Part shown: positions 1 through 9,316 of the stretch, piece by piece
Layout: each line of letters opens with the position of its first letter
Numbering within the stretch: position 1 is the stretch's first letter
Source: an uncultured SAR86 cluster bacterium
Lineage (GTDB): Bacteria; Pseudomonadota; Gammaproteobacteria; Magnimaribacterales; D2472
NCBI GenBank assembly: GCA_902586925.1
Contig: CACIJE010000002.1
Coordinates: 1 to 64,000, forward strand
Direction of reading: 5' to 3'
Length of the DNA stretch: 64,000 nt
The notes under the pieces: model-generated
What the model was told of the DNA's origin: nothing
The model's database searches: none
The model's input: only the letters and a program-made list of their open reading frames with translations
Position numbers and translations under genes: made by a program

Positions 1-1503
1 TAAGAACTCAAATGCTTTTTTAGTTATATTTGGTATGACTGGATTGAGATATACAGAAAGAATTAAAAAGGCATTCATAGCGGTTGAACTAATTTCAACA
101 GCTTCATGATGGTCTTTTTTCCATGGAGTTTCTTCATTTATATACTTATTTATTTTATCTGCTAAATCCATAATTACTCTTATTAATTTAGAGTACTGTT
201 TAGATTCATATAATTTTATAACTTCATGTTTCGTTAATATAAGATTATTGAGCACCTTATCATCAACATTAGTAGATAAAATGTTTTTATTCTTTTTAAG
301 AAATGATGCCGATCTGGATGCGATATTTAAATATTTACCAACTAAGTCAGAATTAATTTTTTGAACATAATCTTCAAAATTTAGATCTATATCTTCAACT
401 TTATTATTGAGTTTTGCAGCAAAATAATACCTTAAAGTTTCTGGGTTTGTAACATTTGCAAATTCTTTTGCCAAAATACCAGTTCCCTTTGATTTTGACA
501 TTTTTTCTCCATTTATGGTCAGAAAACCATGAACATTTATACCATCAGGTAACTTAAAATTTGCAGCACTTAAAAGGGCTGGCCAAAATAGTCCATGGAA
601 ATAAGCTATATCTTTTCCAATAAAATGATATATCTCATAATCTGATTTTTCAGACCATAAATCTTCCATATTCAAGTCATTTTTTTTTGCCCAATTAGAT
701 ATTGATGCAAGATAACCAATTGGGGCATCAACCCACACATAGAAGTACTTATCTTCCTCACCAGGTATTTTAAAACCAAAATAAGGAGCATCTCTTGATA
801 TGTCCCATTTTTTTAGGTCATCAGACAACCACTCACTTAATTTGTTTTTTATAGACTCTTGTAGGTCTACTTTATTTAAAAAATCTTTAAGCATTTTATT
901 TTTTTGAGGAAGATCAAAAAATATATGATCACTCTTTTTTTTAATTGGAGTTGAATTAGATAAAATTGAAACAGGATTTTTAACGTCTAATACATCATAT
1001 GAAGCTCCACATACTCCACAATTGTCTCCATGTTGATCTTCTGCTCCACACTTTGGGCATGTTCCTTTTATGTATCTATCAGATAAAAATATCTTTTCTT
1101 CTTTATCATAATATTGTTCGATTGATGATTTTGATATTAAGTTATTATTTTTCGCACATTCGTATATATATTCAGAGAATTTCTTATTTTCATCACTATG
1201 TGTTGAGTAAAAATTTGCAAAATTTATATCATAAAGTTTATATGTAGATTTGTGATCTTTATATACATCTGCAATTAATTCTTCTGGTTTAACTCCCATT
1301 TCATTTGCCTTTAACATGACCGGTGTTCCATGAGTATCATCTGCACAAAAAAACAAACATTCGTTATTATTAAGGTTATGAAATCTGGTCCAGATATCAG
1401 TTTGGACAGCTTCAAGAATATGCCCCAAATGAAGAGGAGCGTTTGCATATGGCAATGCTTGTGTAACCAGTATTTTTCTTTTAGTTTTCTTAGAATTGTC
1501 CAT
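1..1503 (-). CDS. metG: Methionine--tRNA ligase (3' end cut by window)
   Basis: Class I aminoacyl-tRNA synthetase that charges tRNA-Met in the cytoplasm. It is not in the ORF track because it runs off the left edge; the reading frame is open from the ATG at 1503 to base 1. The translation begins MDNSKKTKRKILVTQALPYA and continues into the HLGH nucleotide-binding motif. A zinc knuckle (CPKCG...CGVCG) lies in the connective peptide, and the KMSKSKG motif is encoded near 484-504. At least 501 residues are present; the C-terminal anticodon-binding part is missing from the window. It is divergent from mrp with only 18 bases between starts, the same arrangement as in E. coli. Identity is secure. 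Confidence 0.96.
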   Translation of the reverse strand, partial: MDNSKKTKRKILVTQALPYANAPLHLGHILEAVQTDIWTRFHNLNNNECLFFCADDTHGTPVMLKANEMGVKPEELIADVYKDHKSTYKLYDINFANFYSTHSDENKKFSEYIYECAKNNNLISKSSIEQYYDKEEKIFLSDRYIKGTCPKCGAEDQHGDNCGVCGASYDVLDVKNPVSILSNSTPIKKKSDHIFFDLPQKNKMLKDFLNKVDLQESIKNKLSEWLSDDLKKWDISRDAPYFGFKIPGEEDKYFYVWVDAPIGYLASISNWAKKNDLNMEDLWSEKSDYEIYHFIGKDIAYFHGLFWPALLSAANFKLPDGINVHGFLTINGEKMSKSKGTGILAKEFANVTNPETLRYYFAAKLNNKVEDIDLNFEDYVQKINSDLVGKYLNIASRSASFLKKNKNILSTNVDDKVLNNLILTKHEVIKLYESKQYSKLIRVIMDLADKINKYINEETPWKKDHHEAVEISSTAMNAFLILSVYLNPVIPNITKKAFEFL

Positions 1504-1521
1504 TTATAAACTGTATTATAT

Positions 1522-2214
1522 GTGAAAACCAAAGTTAATATGCCTATAAAAAAAATAATCGCGATTGGTTCTGCAAAAGGTGGAGTTGGTAAAAGCTCAA
1601 TCACAGCTTTGTTAGCACTTAGTTTATCAAAACATAAAAAAGTTGGCATTTTAGATGCTGATATATATGGGCCAAACCAAAATATTTTATTCAATCTTGA
1701 TTCAAAGAATAATATAGTTAATAAAAAAATTATGCCAGCTGAAAAGAAAGGTATAAAAATAATATCTATGGGCAATATATTAAATTATGATGATGCTGCT
1801 ATATGGAGAGGACCAATGTTAAGTGGCGCAATAAAAAAATTAATAAATGATACAGTTTGGGATAATTTAGACTATCTATTAATTGATATGCCACCTGGAA
1901 CTGGCGATGCATATTTAACTGTTTTTAAAGAACTTATTATCGATGAATTTATATTAATTACTACACCAAATAAATTAGCAATCTCAGATACACAAAAAAC
2001 TATAACAATGTTAAGAAAACTAAATATTAATATTTTAGGATTTATTTTTAATAATATCTTTAATGTTAAAAATTTTGATAACAGTTTCTTTTTATCAAAT
2101 AAGATTGATCATCTTGGAACATATGAGTTTGATAAAAATATCCTTGACCTTAATTTAGACTTTAATTGTCTCATTACTAACAAGATATCTAAAATTATCA
2201 TGTCAGATGTATAA
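1522..2214 (+). CDS. mrp: Mrp/ApbC-family P-loop ATPase, reduced form
   Basis: Member of the Mrp/NBP35 family of ATP-dependent Fe-S cluster carriers. The deviant Walker A motif GSAKGGVGKSS is at residues 17-27, followed by the LDADIYGPNQ and IDMPPGTGD motifs typical of the family. At about 230 residues it is well short of the roughly 350-370 of E. coli Mrp. The N-terminal MIP18-like domain is absent, and the C-terminal CxxC loop that binds the bridging cluster is replaced by a Cys-free stretch (FNNIFNVKNFDNS). Fe-S carrier activity is therefore uncertain. The start is GTG at 1522; an ATG at 1540 is equally possible, and neither has a clear Shine-Dalgarno. The divergent position beside metG supports the mrp assignment. 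Confidence 0.85.
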   Translation: MKTKVNMPIKKIIAIGSAKGGVGKSSITALLALSLSKHKKVGILDADIYGPNQNILFNLDSKNNIVNKKIMPAEKKGIKIISMGNILNYDDAAIWRGPMLSGAIKKLINDTVWDNLDYLLIDMPPGTGDAYLTVFKELIIDEFILITTPNKLAISDTQKTITMLRKLNINILGFIFNNIFNVKNFDNSFFLSNKIDHLGTYEFDKNILDLNLDFNCLITNKISKIIMSDV

Positions 2215-2220
2215 TTAATT

Positions 2221-2919
2221 GTGAAATTTTTATATCTCTTTTTAATTTTTTTCATGATCAATTATGCACTAACAGATGAAGTAAGAGATCCTTATGAAGA
2301 TTTCAATAGAAAAACTTTTGAATTAAATGAAAAACTTGATCAAAAGATTTTAAAACCAATTGCTGAGACATATTCAACGTTACCTCCTAAAGTTAAAAAT
2401 GGAATTACTAATTTTTTTAATAATCTTGAAGATGTTGAGACTTCAATCAATCAATTGCTTCAAGGTAAACCAAAAAAGTCAATTAATGATTTTTCAAGAT
2501 TTATTTTAAACTCAACGATTGGCTTAGCAGGTTTAATTGATGTTGCCTCAAAAATGGGGCTTGATAGACATGAAGAAGATTTTGGCCAAACACTTGCTGT
2601 ATGGGGGGTAGGTCAAGGTCCTTATATTATGTTACCTGGGCTTGGTCCTTCAACTTTAAGAGATACCTTAAGCAGACCTGTGTCATCATTTTCGTCAGTT
2701 ATTTTTCACATGACTGACACGGATGTAAATATTACTCTAAAGACTATCGATGCTATAGAAACCAGAGAGAGGTTGTTAGATGTTGAGTCGTTACTTTCGG
2801 GCGACAAATATTCATTTGTCAAAGATGCCTATATTCAATCATTAAATTATGAAATCGCAGATGGTATCGACGTTAAAGATGATTTTATTGATGATATGGA
2901 AGATTTTTTAATAGACTAA
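2221..2919 (+). CDS. mlaA: MlaA/VacJ family outer-membrane lipid asymmetry protein
   Basis: Homologue of MlaA (VacJ), the outer-membrane part of the Mla system, which removes misplaced phospholipids from the outer leaflet. The family signature DPYEDFNRKTFELNEKLD follows the signal sequence, and the VWGVGQGPYIMLPGLGPSTLRD block is intact. The start is a GTG six bases after mrp. A hydrophobic N-terminus is present, but there is no lipobox cysteine (MKFLYLFLIFFMINYALTDE), so this version appears not to be lipidated, unlike E. coli MlaA. The 3' end overlaps the convergent dusA gene by 12 bases. No mlaBCDEF genes lie in the window. Confidence 0.9.
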   Translation: MKFLYLFLIFFMINYALTDEVRDPYEDFNRKTFELNEKLDQKILKPIAETYSTLPPKVKNGITNFFNNLEDVETSINQLLQGKPKKSINDFSRFILNSTIGLAGLIDVASKMGLDRHEEDFGQTLAVWGVGQGPYIMLPGLGPSTLRDTLSRPVSSFSSVIFHMTDTDVNITLKTIDAIETRERLLDVESLLSGDKYSFVKDAYIQSLNYEIADGIDVKDDFIDDMEDFLID

Positions 2920-3876
2920 AAGTTCTTCTAATTCTTTTTTATAATTTTTTAAATTATTATCTTTTATTATTTCTAAGATCTTAATTCTAAAAGTTTTAGC
3001 ATATTTATCACCTCTTGATAAACCAAACAAATGTTTCATCATTCTACTTAGACTATGTCCATTAAGCATTTGCTTTTCAACATACTCAAGATACAAATTA
3101 AGTATTTCTTTTTTTGAATTTATAGATGAATCTGTTTTATAAAATTTAGTTTCAATGTCTCTTAACATGAAAGGGTTATCATATGCTGCTCTTCCAATCA
3201 TAACCCCATCAACTTTATCTAGGTGAGTTAATGAATCATCAATATTTTTAATTCCACCGTTTATAATGATTTCTAATTCTGGGAAATCTTGTTTTAGTTT
3301 ATAGACATAATCATATTTTAAAGGTGGAATACTTCTATTTTGACGAGGACTTAAACCTTTTAAAATTCCATTCCTTGCATGAATTACAAAAACATTAATT
3401 CCAGATTCTTTAATAATGGAAACAAAATTTTGAATAAATTCATAATCATCATGATTGTCTACTCCAAGCCTACATTTTATTGATATAGGAATATTTACAG
3501 CATTTTTCATGTTACTCAGACATTCTGCAACTAAATTTGGCTCAAGCATTAAACAAGCACCAAACTTGCCTTTTTGTACTCGGTCAGAGGGACATCCCAC
3601 GTTAAGATTAATTTCATCATATCCATATTCTTCACACCTTTTTGAACATTCAACTAAATCAGAAACATTTGAACCACCCAGTTGAACACCTACTGGATGT
3701 TCTTCTACGTTAAATTCTAGTTGATCAAAACATTTACCATATACTAATGAACCTGTAGCAATCATTTCAGTGTATAAAAATACTCTTTTTGATATTAAAC
3801 GTAACAAGTACCTATCATGCATATCGGTACATTGCATCATTGGAGCAACGCAAAACTTTCTATTTAATTTATTCAC
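2908..3876 (-). CDS. dusA: tRNA-dihydrouridine(20/20a) synthase
   Basis: FMN- and NADPH-dependent enzyme that reduces uridine to dihydrouridine in the D-loop of tRNA. The DusA-type N-terminus FCVAPMMQCTDMHDRYLLR is followed by LYTEMIATGSL. The active-site motif NVGCPSDRVQKGKFGACLM places the catalytic cysteine near residue 95. The phosphate-binding GVMIGRAAYDNPF segment is present. The length of 322 residues is usual. The CTDMHDR and TEMIATGSL blocks favour DusA over DusB or DusC. Its ATG overlaps the last base of nhaB upstream (shared base 3876), suggesting translational coupling. Confidence 0.93.
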   Translation of the reverse strand: MNKLNRKFCVAPMMQCTDMHDRYLLRLISKRVFLYTEMIATGSLVYGKCFDQLEFNVEEHPVGVQLGGSNVSDLVECSKRCEEYGYDEINLNVGCPSDRVQKGKFGACLMLEPNLVAECLSNMKNAVNIPISIKCRLGVDNHDDYEFIQNFVSIIKESGINVFVIHARNGILKGLSPRQNRSIPPLKYDYVYKLKQDFPELEIIINGGIKNIDDSLTHLDKVDGVMIGRAAYDNPFMLRDIETKFYKTDSSINSKKEILNLYLEYVEKQMLNGHSLSRMMKHLFGLSRGDKYAKTFRIKILEIIKDNNLKNYKKELEELLVY

Positions 3877-5387
3877 TAAAGAAAGATATTGATAGCCATG
3901 TATCCAACAACTGATAAGACGATAGTATATGGAAGTGCCATATACACCATTCTTAGATATGATAGATTAATTAACGGAGCTAGTGATGAAGTTAACAAAA
4001 ATAAAAATGCTGCCTGTCCATTAGGAGTAGCAACACTAGGTAAATTTGTTCCAGTATTTATTGCTATTGCAAGATTGTTAAATTGCGTTTCGGTTATAAC
4101 TCCATTATCAAAAGCGCTTTTAACTTCATTTATGTATATTGTTGCTACAAAAACATTGTCACTTATAGCTGATAGAAAACCATTTGCAACAAAAAATAAT
4201 GAGGGTTGCGTTGAAGGGTCTTGAGATAAAACATAATCAATAACTGGTGAGAAGAGATGTTGGTCATGAATAACACTAACAATTGCAAAAAATACAGCAA
4301 GCAACGCTGTAAATGGAAGAGCTTCATGGAAAGCTTCACCAAGATGATGTTCTTCAGTAACACCTTTAAATGCTGTTAATAAAATTATTACGCTTAACCC
4401 AATTAAACCAACAGCGGCTAAATGTAATCCAAGTGCAATAACCAAGAAAACTGCTACTAAAGATTCAATTAAAAGTTCAGCTTTGTCTTTTGCTGTAATA
4501 TTTTCCTCTCTGTATATCGAGTAGTCATTAAAAATTTCTCTAATGTTTGGCGGTAATTGATTACCAAATCCTGCGATGGAAAATCTTTCAATAAATAGGC
4601 ATGTAAGAATACCAGCAACAAAAACCGGCATTGTTATTGGAGCCATTCTTAAAAAGAATTCAACAAACTCCCATCCTGCAATTGTTGCAATTAATAAATT
4701 TTGAGGTTCGCCGACAATTGTACAAACTCCTCCAAGAGCAGTACCAACAGCTCCATGCATAACTAAATCTCGTAAAAAAGCCTTGAAATCCTCAAGCTCT
4801 TCGAGATTTAAATCACTCATAGCCGCATTATTATGATAATCATGAGATTCGTTCGAAAACGATCCTCCTGATGCAACAGAGTGATAGATTCTGTAAAAAC
4901 CTATTGTCACCCCAATTAAAACAGCGGTAACAGTTAAAGCATCTAAAAAAGCAGACAAAACTGCAGCGGAAATACAAAACAAAAGTGATAGAAGGGTTTT
5001 CGAACGAATATTTAATAATAATTTAGTAAATATTGTTAACATTAAATTTTTCATGAAATATATTCCTGCAACCATAAAAACTAGTAAAAGTATTACTTCT
5101 ATATTGTTTTCAATTTCATGAAAAACAGATTTCGTTGATGTCAGACCTAATACAATAGCTTCTATTGCTAGCAATCCACCTGGTTGTAGCGGGTAGCACT
5201 TTAAAGCTAAAGCTAATGTAAAAATGAACTCTAATAGAAAAACCCAGCCAATTATAAAATTACCGTCTAAACCAAGATGATTGAGTACCACTAACAATAT
5301 TGGATTAATTAAGAGAAAACCTATTATGGTAGACTTATACCAGCCAGGAGCATTTCCAAGGAATAGTTTTTGTATTTCATTAAACAT
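3876..5387 (-). CDS. nhaB: Na+/H+ antiporter NhaB
   Basis: Inner-membrane antiporter that expels Na+ in exchange for H+, part of the Na+ cycle together with the Na+-NQR encoded in this window. The 503-residue length and the N-terminus ([22 protein letters not shown]) match the NhaB family. About a dozen hydrophobic segments are visible, with characteristic blocks such as [30 protein letters not shown] and [13 protein letters not shown]. It is followed by dusA with a one-base overlap. Only 26 bases separate its start from the divergent nudC. Confidence 0.95.
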   Translation of the reverse strand: MFNEIQKLFLGNAPGWYKSTIIGFLLINPILLVVLNHLGLDGNFIIGWVFLLEFIFTLALALKCYPLQPGGLLAIEAIVLGLTSTKSVFHEIENNIEVILLLVFMVAGIYFMKNLMLTIFTKLLLNIRSKTLLSLLFCISAAVLSAFLDALTVTAVLIGVTIGFYRIYHSVASGGSFSNESHDYHNNAAMSDLNLEELEDFKAFLRDLVMHGAVGTALGGVCTIVGEPQNLLIATIAGWEFVEFFLRMAPITMPVFVAGILTCLFIERFSIAGFGNQLPPNIREIFNDYSIYREENITAKDKAELLIESLVAVFLVIALGLHLAAVGLIGLSVIILLTAFKGVTEEHHLGEAFHEALPFTALLAVFFAIVSVIHDQHLFSPVIDYVLSQDPSTQPSLFFVANGFLSAISDNVFVATIYINEVKSAFDNGVITETQFNNLAIAINTGTNLPSVATPNGQAAFLFLLTSSLAPLINLSYLRMVYMALPYTIVLSVVGYMAINIFL

Positions 5388-5401
5388 TAGGACATCTTAA
5401 A

Positions 5402-5407
5402 TATATT
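5402..5407 (+). promoter_or_regulatory. Putative -10 box of nudC, six bases before the ATG
   Basis: TATATT ends six bases before the nudC ATG at 5414, inside the 26-base gap to nhaB. No Shine-Dalgarno is visible. If used, the transcript would start at or next to the ATG and be leaderless. I saw no convincing -35 box. Confidence 0.35.
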
Positions 5408-5413
5408 AGCATT

Positions 5414-6226
5414 ATGCATTTTAAAAGATTTTTAGAGATAAATGTTAAAGAAAACAATCATTTTATTGTTTTTAAAGATAATAAAATAATCTATGAACCA
5501 GATTTAAAAACATTCTTATTAGAGAGTAATTATTTAGATATTGACACTAAAAATGCTCTTTTTATTGGTATAGCTGAGTCAGAAAAAAAAATATATGGGG
5601 TAGATATATCTGGACAAGATACTGATATTAATATTGGATATGAATCTTTAATTGAATTAGATGTAAGACATTTGTTGGCTATTTCAAAACCTGAAGATAT
5701 TGCTTTAATGGGTAGAGCAAATCAGCTTCTTTATTGGATAAAAAGTAATAAATATTCAGGTTATTCAGGCAAGCTAAATAAATTTGATATTGAAGAGGAA
5801 GCACTAAAGTGTCCTACGTCATCTAAAATTATTTATCCTGCAATTGCACCTTGTGTTTTGGCTATGGTTACCAAAGGAAATGAAATTTTATTAGCAAGAA
5901 ATAATCTATTTCCTGAGGGATTATTTAGTGTGTTAGCTGGTTTTGTTGAAGTCTCAGAGTCTGCAGAAGATACAGTAAAACGTGAAGTTCTTGAGGAAGT
6001 AAATTTAAAAGTTACAAATCTTAAATATTTTGGAAGTCAACCATGGCCGTTTCCATCGCAGCTGATGTTAGGTTTTACATGTGAGTATGAATCAGGAGAA
6101 ATTAAAGTAGATGAGAAAGAGATTGCAGAAGCAAACTGGTATAGATATGACGAATTGCCATATGTACCACCTCCCACTAGTTTATCAGGATTGTTAATTA
6201 ATTCTTTTGTCGAGGATCATTCTTAG
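5414..6226 (+). CDS. nudC: NudC-like Nudix NAD(H) pyrophosphatase / RNA deNADding enzyme
   Basis: Nudix hydrolase that cleaves NADH, and in E. coli also removes the NAD cap from RNA. The Nudix box runs from G176 (GFVEVSESAEDTVKREVLEEV), with Asn in place of the usual last glycine. It is followed by the NudC-specific SQPWPFPSQ motif at 208-216, which sets NudC apart from other Nudix enzymes. The zinc ribbon that normally precedes the Nudix domain is lost: only one cysteine remains in the linker (LKCPTSSKIIYPAIAPC). The length of 270 residues is usual. The 3' end overlaps the convergent rne gene by 29 bases. Confidence 0.9.
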   Translation: MHFKRFLEINVKENNHFIVFKDNKIIYEPDLKTFLLESNYLDIDTKNALFIGIAESEKKIYGVDISGQDTDINIGYESLIELDVRHLLAISKPEDIALMGRANQLLYWIKSNKYSGYSGKLNKFDIEEEALKCPTSSKIIYPAIAPCVLAMVTKGNEILLARNNLFPEGLFSVLAGFVEVSESAEDTVKREVLEEVNLKVTNLKYFGSQPWPFPSQLMLGFTCEYESGEIKVDEKEIAEANWYRYDELPYVPPPTSLSGLLINSFVEDHS

Positions 6227-8186
6227 CTCTTGTCGGTATATCTTTTTTTAGTTTCTTATCCTTAATTATCTCCTTAATAATTGGCTTTTTAATTTTTAAT
6301 GGAGTTTCATCAACATTTGCTTGTTTTTTAATTTTGTTTTGATCGTCTTTTTTTAATTCTTGTCTCCTAGGATTATTTTTTGGTTTAACATTATTCTTTA
6401 AATTTTCATTGATTTTATTTTTGCTTTTATTATTTGTTTTTGGCTTATTAGACTTATTTTGAAATTTTTTATTCTTATTTGTAGGTTTTTTTCTATTATT
6501 AATACTATTTGTCCTTTTTTTGACTCTGCGCGGTTTCTTCTTTTGTTTTACTTCTTCAACTTCAAGACCAGTTATTGATTTTAACCATTTCATTAAACTA
6601 GCTTTTTTAGTTTTAGGCATTTTAGGAGGCTTCACACCATCAACTAATGGTTTCATAGTTTTAGGTTTGTTATCTGCATCTCTCCAATTAATATCAGGCT
6701 CTGGACTTTCTGGTGTTAGATTATATGAATCTGTATTTTTAATTTCAGATGCTTTAATTCGTATGACTTTATAATATGGTCTGGATTTATAAGGATCAGC
6801 AATGACTAGCACTTTGATTTTATTAGATTTTTCAATGTTAATAATATCGTATCTTTTTTCATTCAAAAGATAGCTTGCAACATCTGAGGGGACATAAACA
6901 TGAATCTCACCTGTATTTTCTTTAGCTGCATCTTCACCAATAATTCGTAAGATGGAAATACCGATTGATCTTGGGCCTCTAACAAGCACATGTTCAATAT
7001 CATACGATTCATTTAAGGATGGTCTAAGCCTTTGTCTAGAAACCTCTAGAAGGCCGAATCTTGATATGTTTGATATTTGAACTCTTGCTCTATCTGAATA
7101 TATTGCTTTTCTAAATGCTGATTCAACTTTATTTTGATTTTCTTCTTTTAACATATCTATAAAGTCTATTACAACTAGACCACCAACATCCCGTAATCTG
7201 AGTTGCCTAGCAATCTCAGAGGCAGCCTCTAAGTTTGTTTTAAAAGCTGTTTCTTCTATATCTTTTCCTTTTGTAGATCTAGCAGAATTCACATCTATTG
7301 TTGTCATTGCTTCTGTTGGGTCAATTACAATTGATCCACCAGAATTCAGAGATATTTCTCTTTGAAAAGCAAGTTCAATTTGTGACTCAATTTGATATCT
7401 ATTAAATAGTGGAATCTCCTCATTATAGAATTTTACTTTTTCAGCATGATCTGGAATTACAGCCTCTGTAAATTCTTTTGCTTCATTGAAAATTTGCTCG
7501 TCATCAATCAAAATTTCTTCGATATCTTCTTTAAAATAATCTCTTACGACCCTTACAATTAATTTATCGTCTCTAAATATAAGGGAAGGTGATTTAGCAT
7601 TTGGTGTTGTGTTATTTATTTCATCCCATAGTGCCAATAAGTATGCTAAATCTAAACTTAATTCTTCTACACTTCTTCCCAGTCCATTTGTTCTTACAAT
7701 CGCACTCATATTTTCAGGGATATTTAGTTTATCAAGAGTATTTTTTATTTGATCTCTTTCTTCACCACTAATTCTTCTTGAAATACCTCCTGATCTTGAA
7801 GAATTTGGTATTAAAACTAAAAATCTTCCAGCTAAGCCAATTTGAGTTGTTAGAGCTGCTCCTTTTGTACCTCTTTCTTCTTTTGTGACTTGGACAACAA
7901 TCTCTTGTCCTTCTTCAAGTGTACAAAGGTATTTTCCTTTTTTATCTTTTTTATAAAAATCTTTTGATAGATCTTTTAGTGGAAGGAAGCCATGTCTCTC
8001 AGATCCAAAATTTACAAATGCTGCATCTAAACTTGACTCAATTCTTGATACAGTTGCTTTAAAGATACTTCCTTTTAGTAACGTCTTTTCCGGTGATTCT
8101 GTATCAAAATCATAAAGCTTTGCGCCATCAACCAGCGCTACGCGTAATTCATCTCCATATGAGGAATTTATTAATATTCTTTTCAT
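6198..8186 (-). CDS. rne: Ribonuclease E, without the Zn-link cysteines
   Basis: Essential endoribonuclease for mRNA decay and for rRNA and tRNA processing. The N-terminus MKRILINSSYGDELRVALVDG is RNase E-like rather than RNase G-like. The S1 domain covers about residues 35-125. The DNase I-like domain has the two metal-binding aspartates, D298 in TTIDVNS and D341 in VVIDFIDM. After the SRQRLRPSLNESYDIEHV block the usual CPRCxG Zn-link is missing and the chain passes straight into LVRGPRSIGISILRII. From about residue 535 the protein is Lys/Asn/Pro-rich and likely disordered, as in a short degradosome scaffold. It has a Shine-Dalgarno (GGGAG) and is divergent from rluC, as in E. coli. Confidence 0.94.
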   Translation of the reverse strand: MKRILINSSYGDELRVALVDGAKLYDFDTESPEKTLLKGSIFKATVSRIESSLDAAFVNFGSERHGFLPLKDLSKDFYKKDKKGKYLCTLEEGQEIVVQVTKEERGTKGAALTTQIGLAGRFLVLIPNSSRSGGISRRISGEERDQIKNTLDKLNIPENMSAIVRTNGLGRSVEELSLDLAYLLALWDEINNTTPNAKSPSLIFRDDKLIVRVVRDYFKEDIEEILIDDEQIFNEAKEFTEAVIPDHAEKVKFYNEEIPLFNRYQIESQIELAFQREISLNSGGSIVIDPTEAMTTIDVNSARSTKGKDIEETAFKTNLEAASEIARQLRLRDVGGLVVIDFIDMLKEENQNKVESAFRKAIYSDRARVQISNISRFGLLEVSRQRLRPSLNESYDIEHVLVRGPRSIGISILRIIGEDAAKENTGEIHVYVPSDVASYLLNEKRYDIINIEKSNKIKVLVIADPYKSRPYYKVIRIKASEIKNTDSYNLTPESPEPDINWRDADNKPKTMKPLVDGVKPPKMPKTKKASLMKWLKSITGLEVEEVKQKKKPRRVKKRTNSINNRKKPTNKNKKFQNKSNKPKTNNKSKNKINENLKNNVKPKNNPRRQELKKDDQNKIKKQANVDETPLKIKKPIIKEIIKDKKLKKDIPTRAKNDPRQKN

Positions 8187-8376
8187 TTTTTCTCCCTATA
8201 ACAGGAAGATAATTCAGCAGTATGCTTCTATGCTAAGCGTCTTTCAGTAAGTCTTATATTTTTTGCTTACGTGAATAGCTCTTTAGTGAGCTTTAGTTAT
8301 TAACTGTTGTATATATCTTTCTTAATTAATTTACTAGGAATACCTAGTTATTTAATGATATATCCTATAGATTTGT
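8187..8376. promoter_or_regulatory. Divergent rne/rluC intergenic region, likely structured rne leader
   Basis: This 190-base gap is the longest in the window. Read leftward toward rne it holds several short inverted repeats: AGCTC/GAGCT, GTAAG/CTTAC and GCTT/AAGC, followed by GGGAG before the ATG. In E. coli the long rne 5' UTR mediates autoregulation by RNase E, so a similar role is plausible here, though the stems are short and the region is AT-rich. At the other end, TATAGA lies five bases before the rluC ATG and may be its -10 box. Confidence 0.4.
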
Positions 8377-9261
8377 ATGATGACTGTCAAAAAAATTAAA
8401 ATAAATACAGATAATGAAGGAAGAAGAATTGATAATTTTCTAATATCAATACTCCAATCAGTCCCAAGAAGTAAAATTTATAATATTATTAGAAAGGGAG
8501 AAGTTAGAGTAAATTCTTCAAGAATAAAACCAAGTTATAAACTTAAGATTGGTGATCAAGTTAGAATTCCTCCTAATCTTAATATTTTAGATAAAAACCT
8601 CAAATCCATAAAACCAAAAGAAATCATAAAACATACCCAAGATATACTTTTTGAAAATAAAAATTTTCTTATTGCTAATAAAAGGAATGATATAGCTGTT
8701 CATGCTGGTTCAAAAAATTATGTAGGTTTAGTTGATATATTTAGAAAAAAATATGGTGAAAATATTGATTTATGTCATAGACTTGATAAGCATACGTCTG
8801 GTTGTATTGTTTTTGCAAAAAGTAAAAAGGCTGCAAAACATTTTAGTAAATGCTTATCAGCTAATGAGGTTAAAAAAACTTATTCTGCAATTTTAAAAGG
8901 ATCTTTTAAGGGAGTTAGTCTTATCAATATGCCTGTATATAAAAATATAAACTCAAATACAAAAAAAGCTATTTCAAAATTTATTTTTAAAAAAAAATTA
9001 AAAAAGACTACATTAGTAGATATTCAAATCTTTACAGGAAGGACACATCAAATAAGGATTCATGCTGCTGAGATGAAGCACCCAATCATTTATGATAAAA
9101 GGTATGGAGATACTATGTTTGATGAAAAATTAAATACAGGTATTCACAAAATGCCACTTCACTCAAAAAAAATAAGTTTTCCAGATTTAAACAATAAAAC
9201 AATTAAAACTAATGCTGAATATCCAATTGAATTTAAGAATTTACTTATGAATCTTAATTAA
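8377..9261 (+). CDS. rluC: 23S rRNA pseudouridine synthase RluC
   Basis: Converts uridines of 23S rRNA to pseudouridine. An S4 RNA-binding domain at about residues 15-65 (RRIDNFLISIL...GEVRVNSSRIKPSYKLKIGD) precedes the RluA-type catalytic domain. The catalytic aspartate is D137 in CHRLDKHTSG, and the conserved GRTHQIRIHAAEMKHPI block is intact. The length of 294 residues is close to family size. The divergent position next to rne, as in E. coli, favours RluC over RluD or RluA. The ATG at 8377 is followed by a second ATG codon, so the exact start is uncertain by one residue. Confidence 0.92.
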   Translation: MMTVKKIKINTDNEGRRIDNFLISILQSVPRSKIYNIIRKGEVRVNSSRIKPSYKLKIGDQVRIPPNLNILDKNLKSIKPKEIIKHTQDILFENKNFLIANKRNDIAVHAGSKNYVGLVDIFRKKYGENIDLCHRLDKHTSGCIVFAKSKKAAKHFSKCLSANEVKKTYSAILKGSFKGVSLINMPVYKNINSNTKKAISKFIFKKKLKKTTLVDIQIFTGRTHQIRIHAAEMKHPIIYDKRYGDTMFDEKLNTGIHKMPLHSKKISFPDLNNKTIKTNAEYPIEFKNLLMNLN

Positions 9262-9316
9262 AATTTCTATGAATATTTATAAAATTTTGTTAGGATAGCG
9301 TCTTTTAGGGCTTATT

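Noticed and set aside
999-1247. 82-residue plus-strand ORF
   Set aside because: It lies opposite metG and has no recognisable domain or ribosome-binding site.
6940-7030. Possible frameshift in rne hiding the CPRC zinc motif
   Set aside because: Neither alternative frame gives a CPxC sequence, and the frame stays open and conserved on both sides, so a clean loss is more likely.
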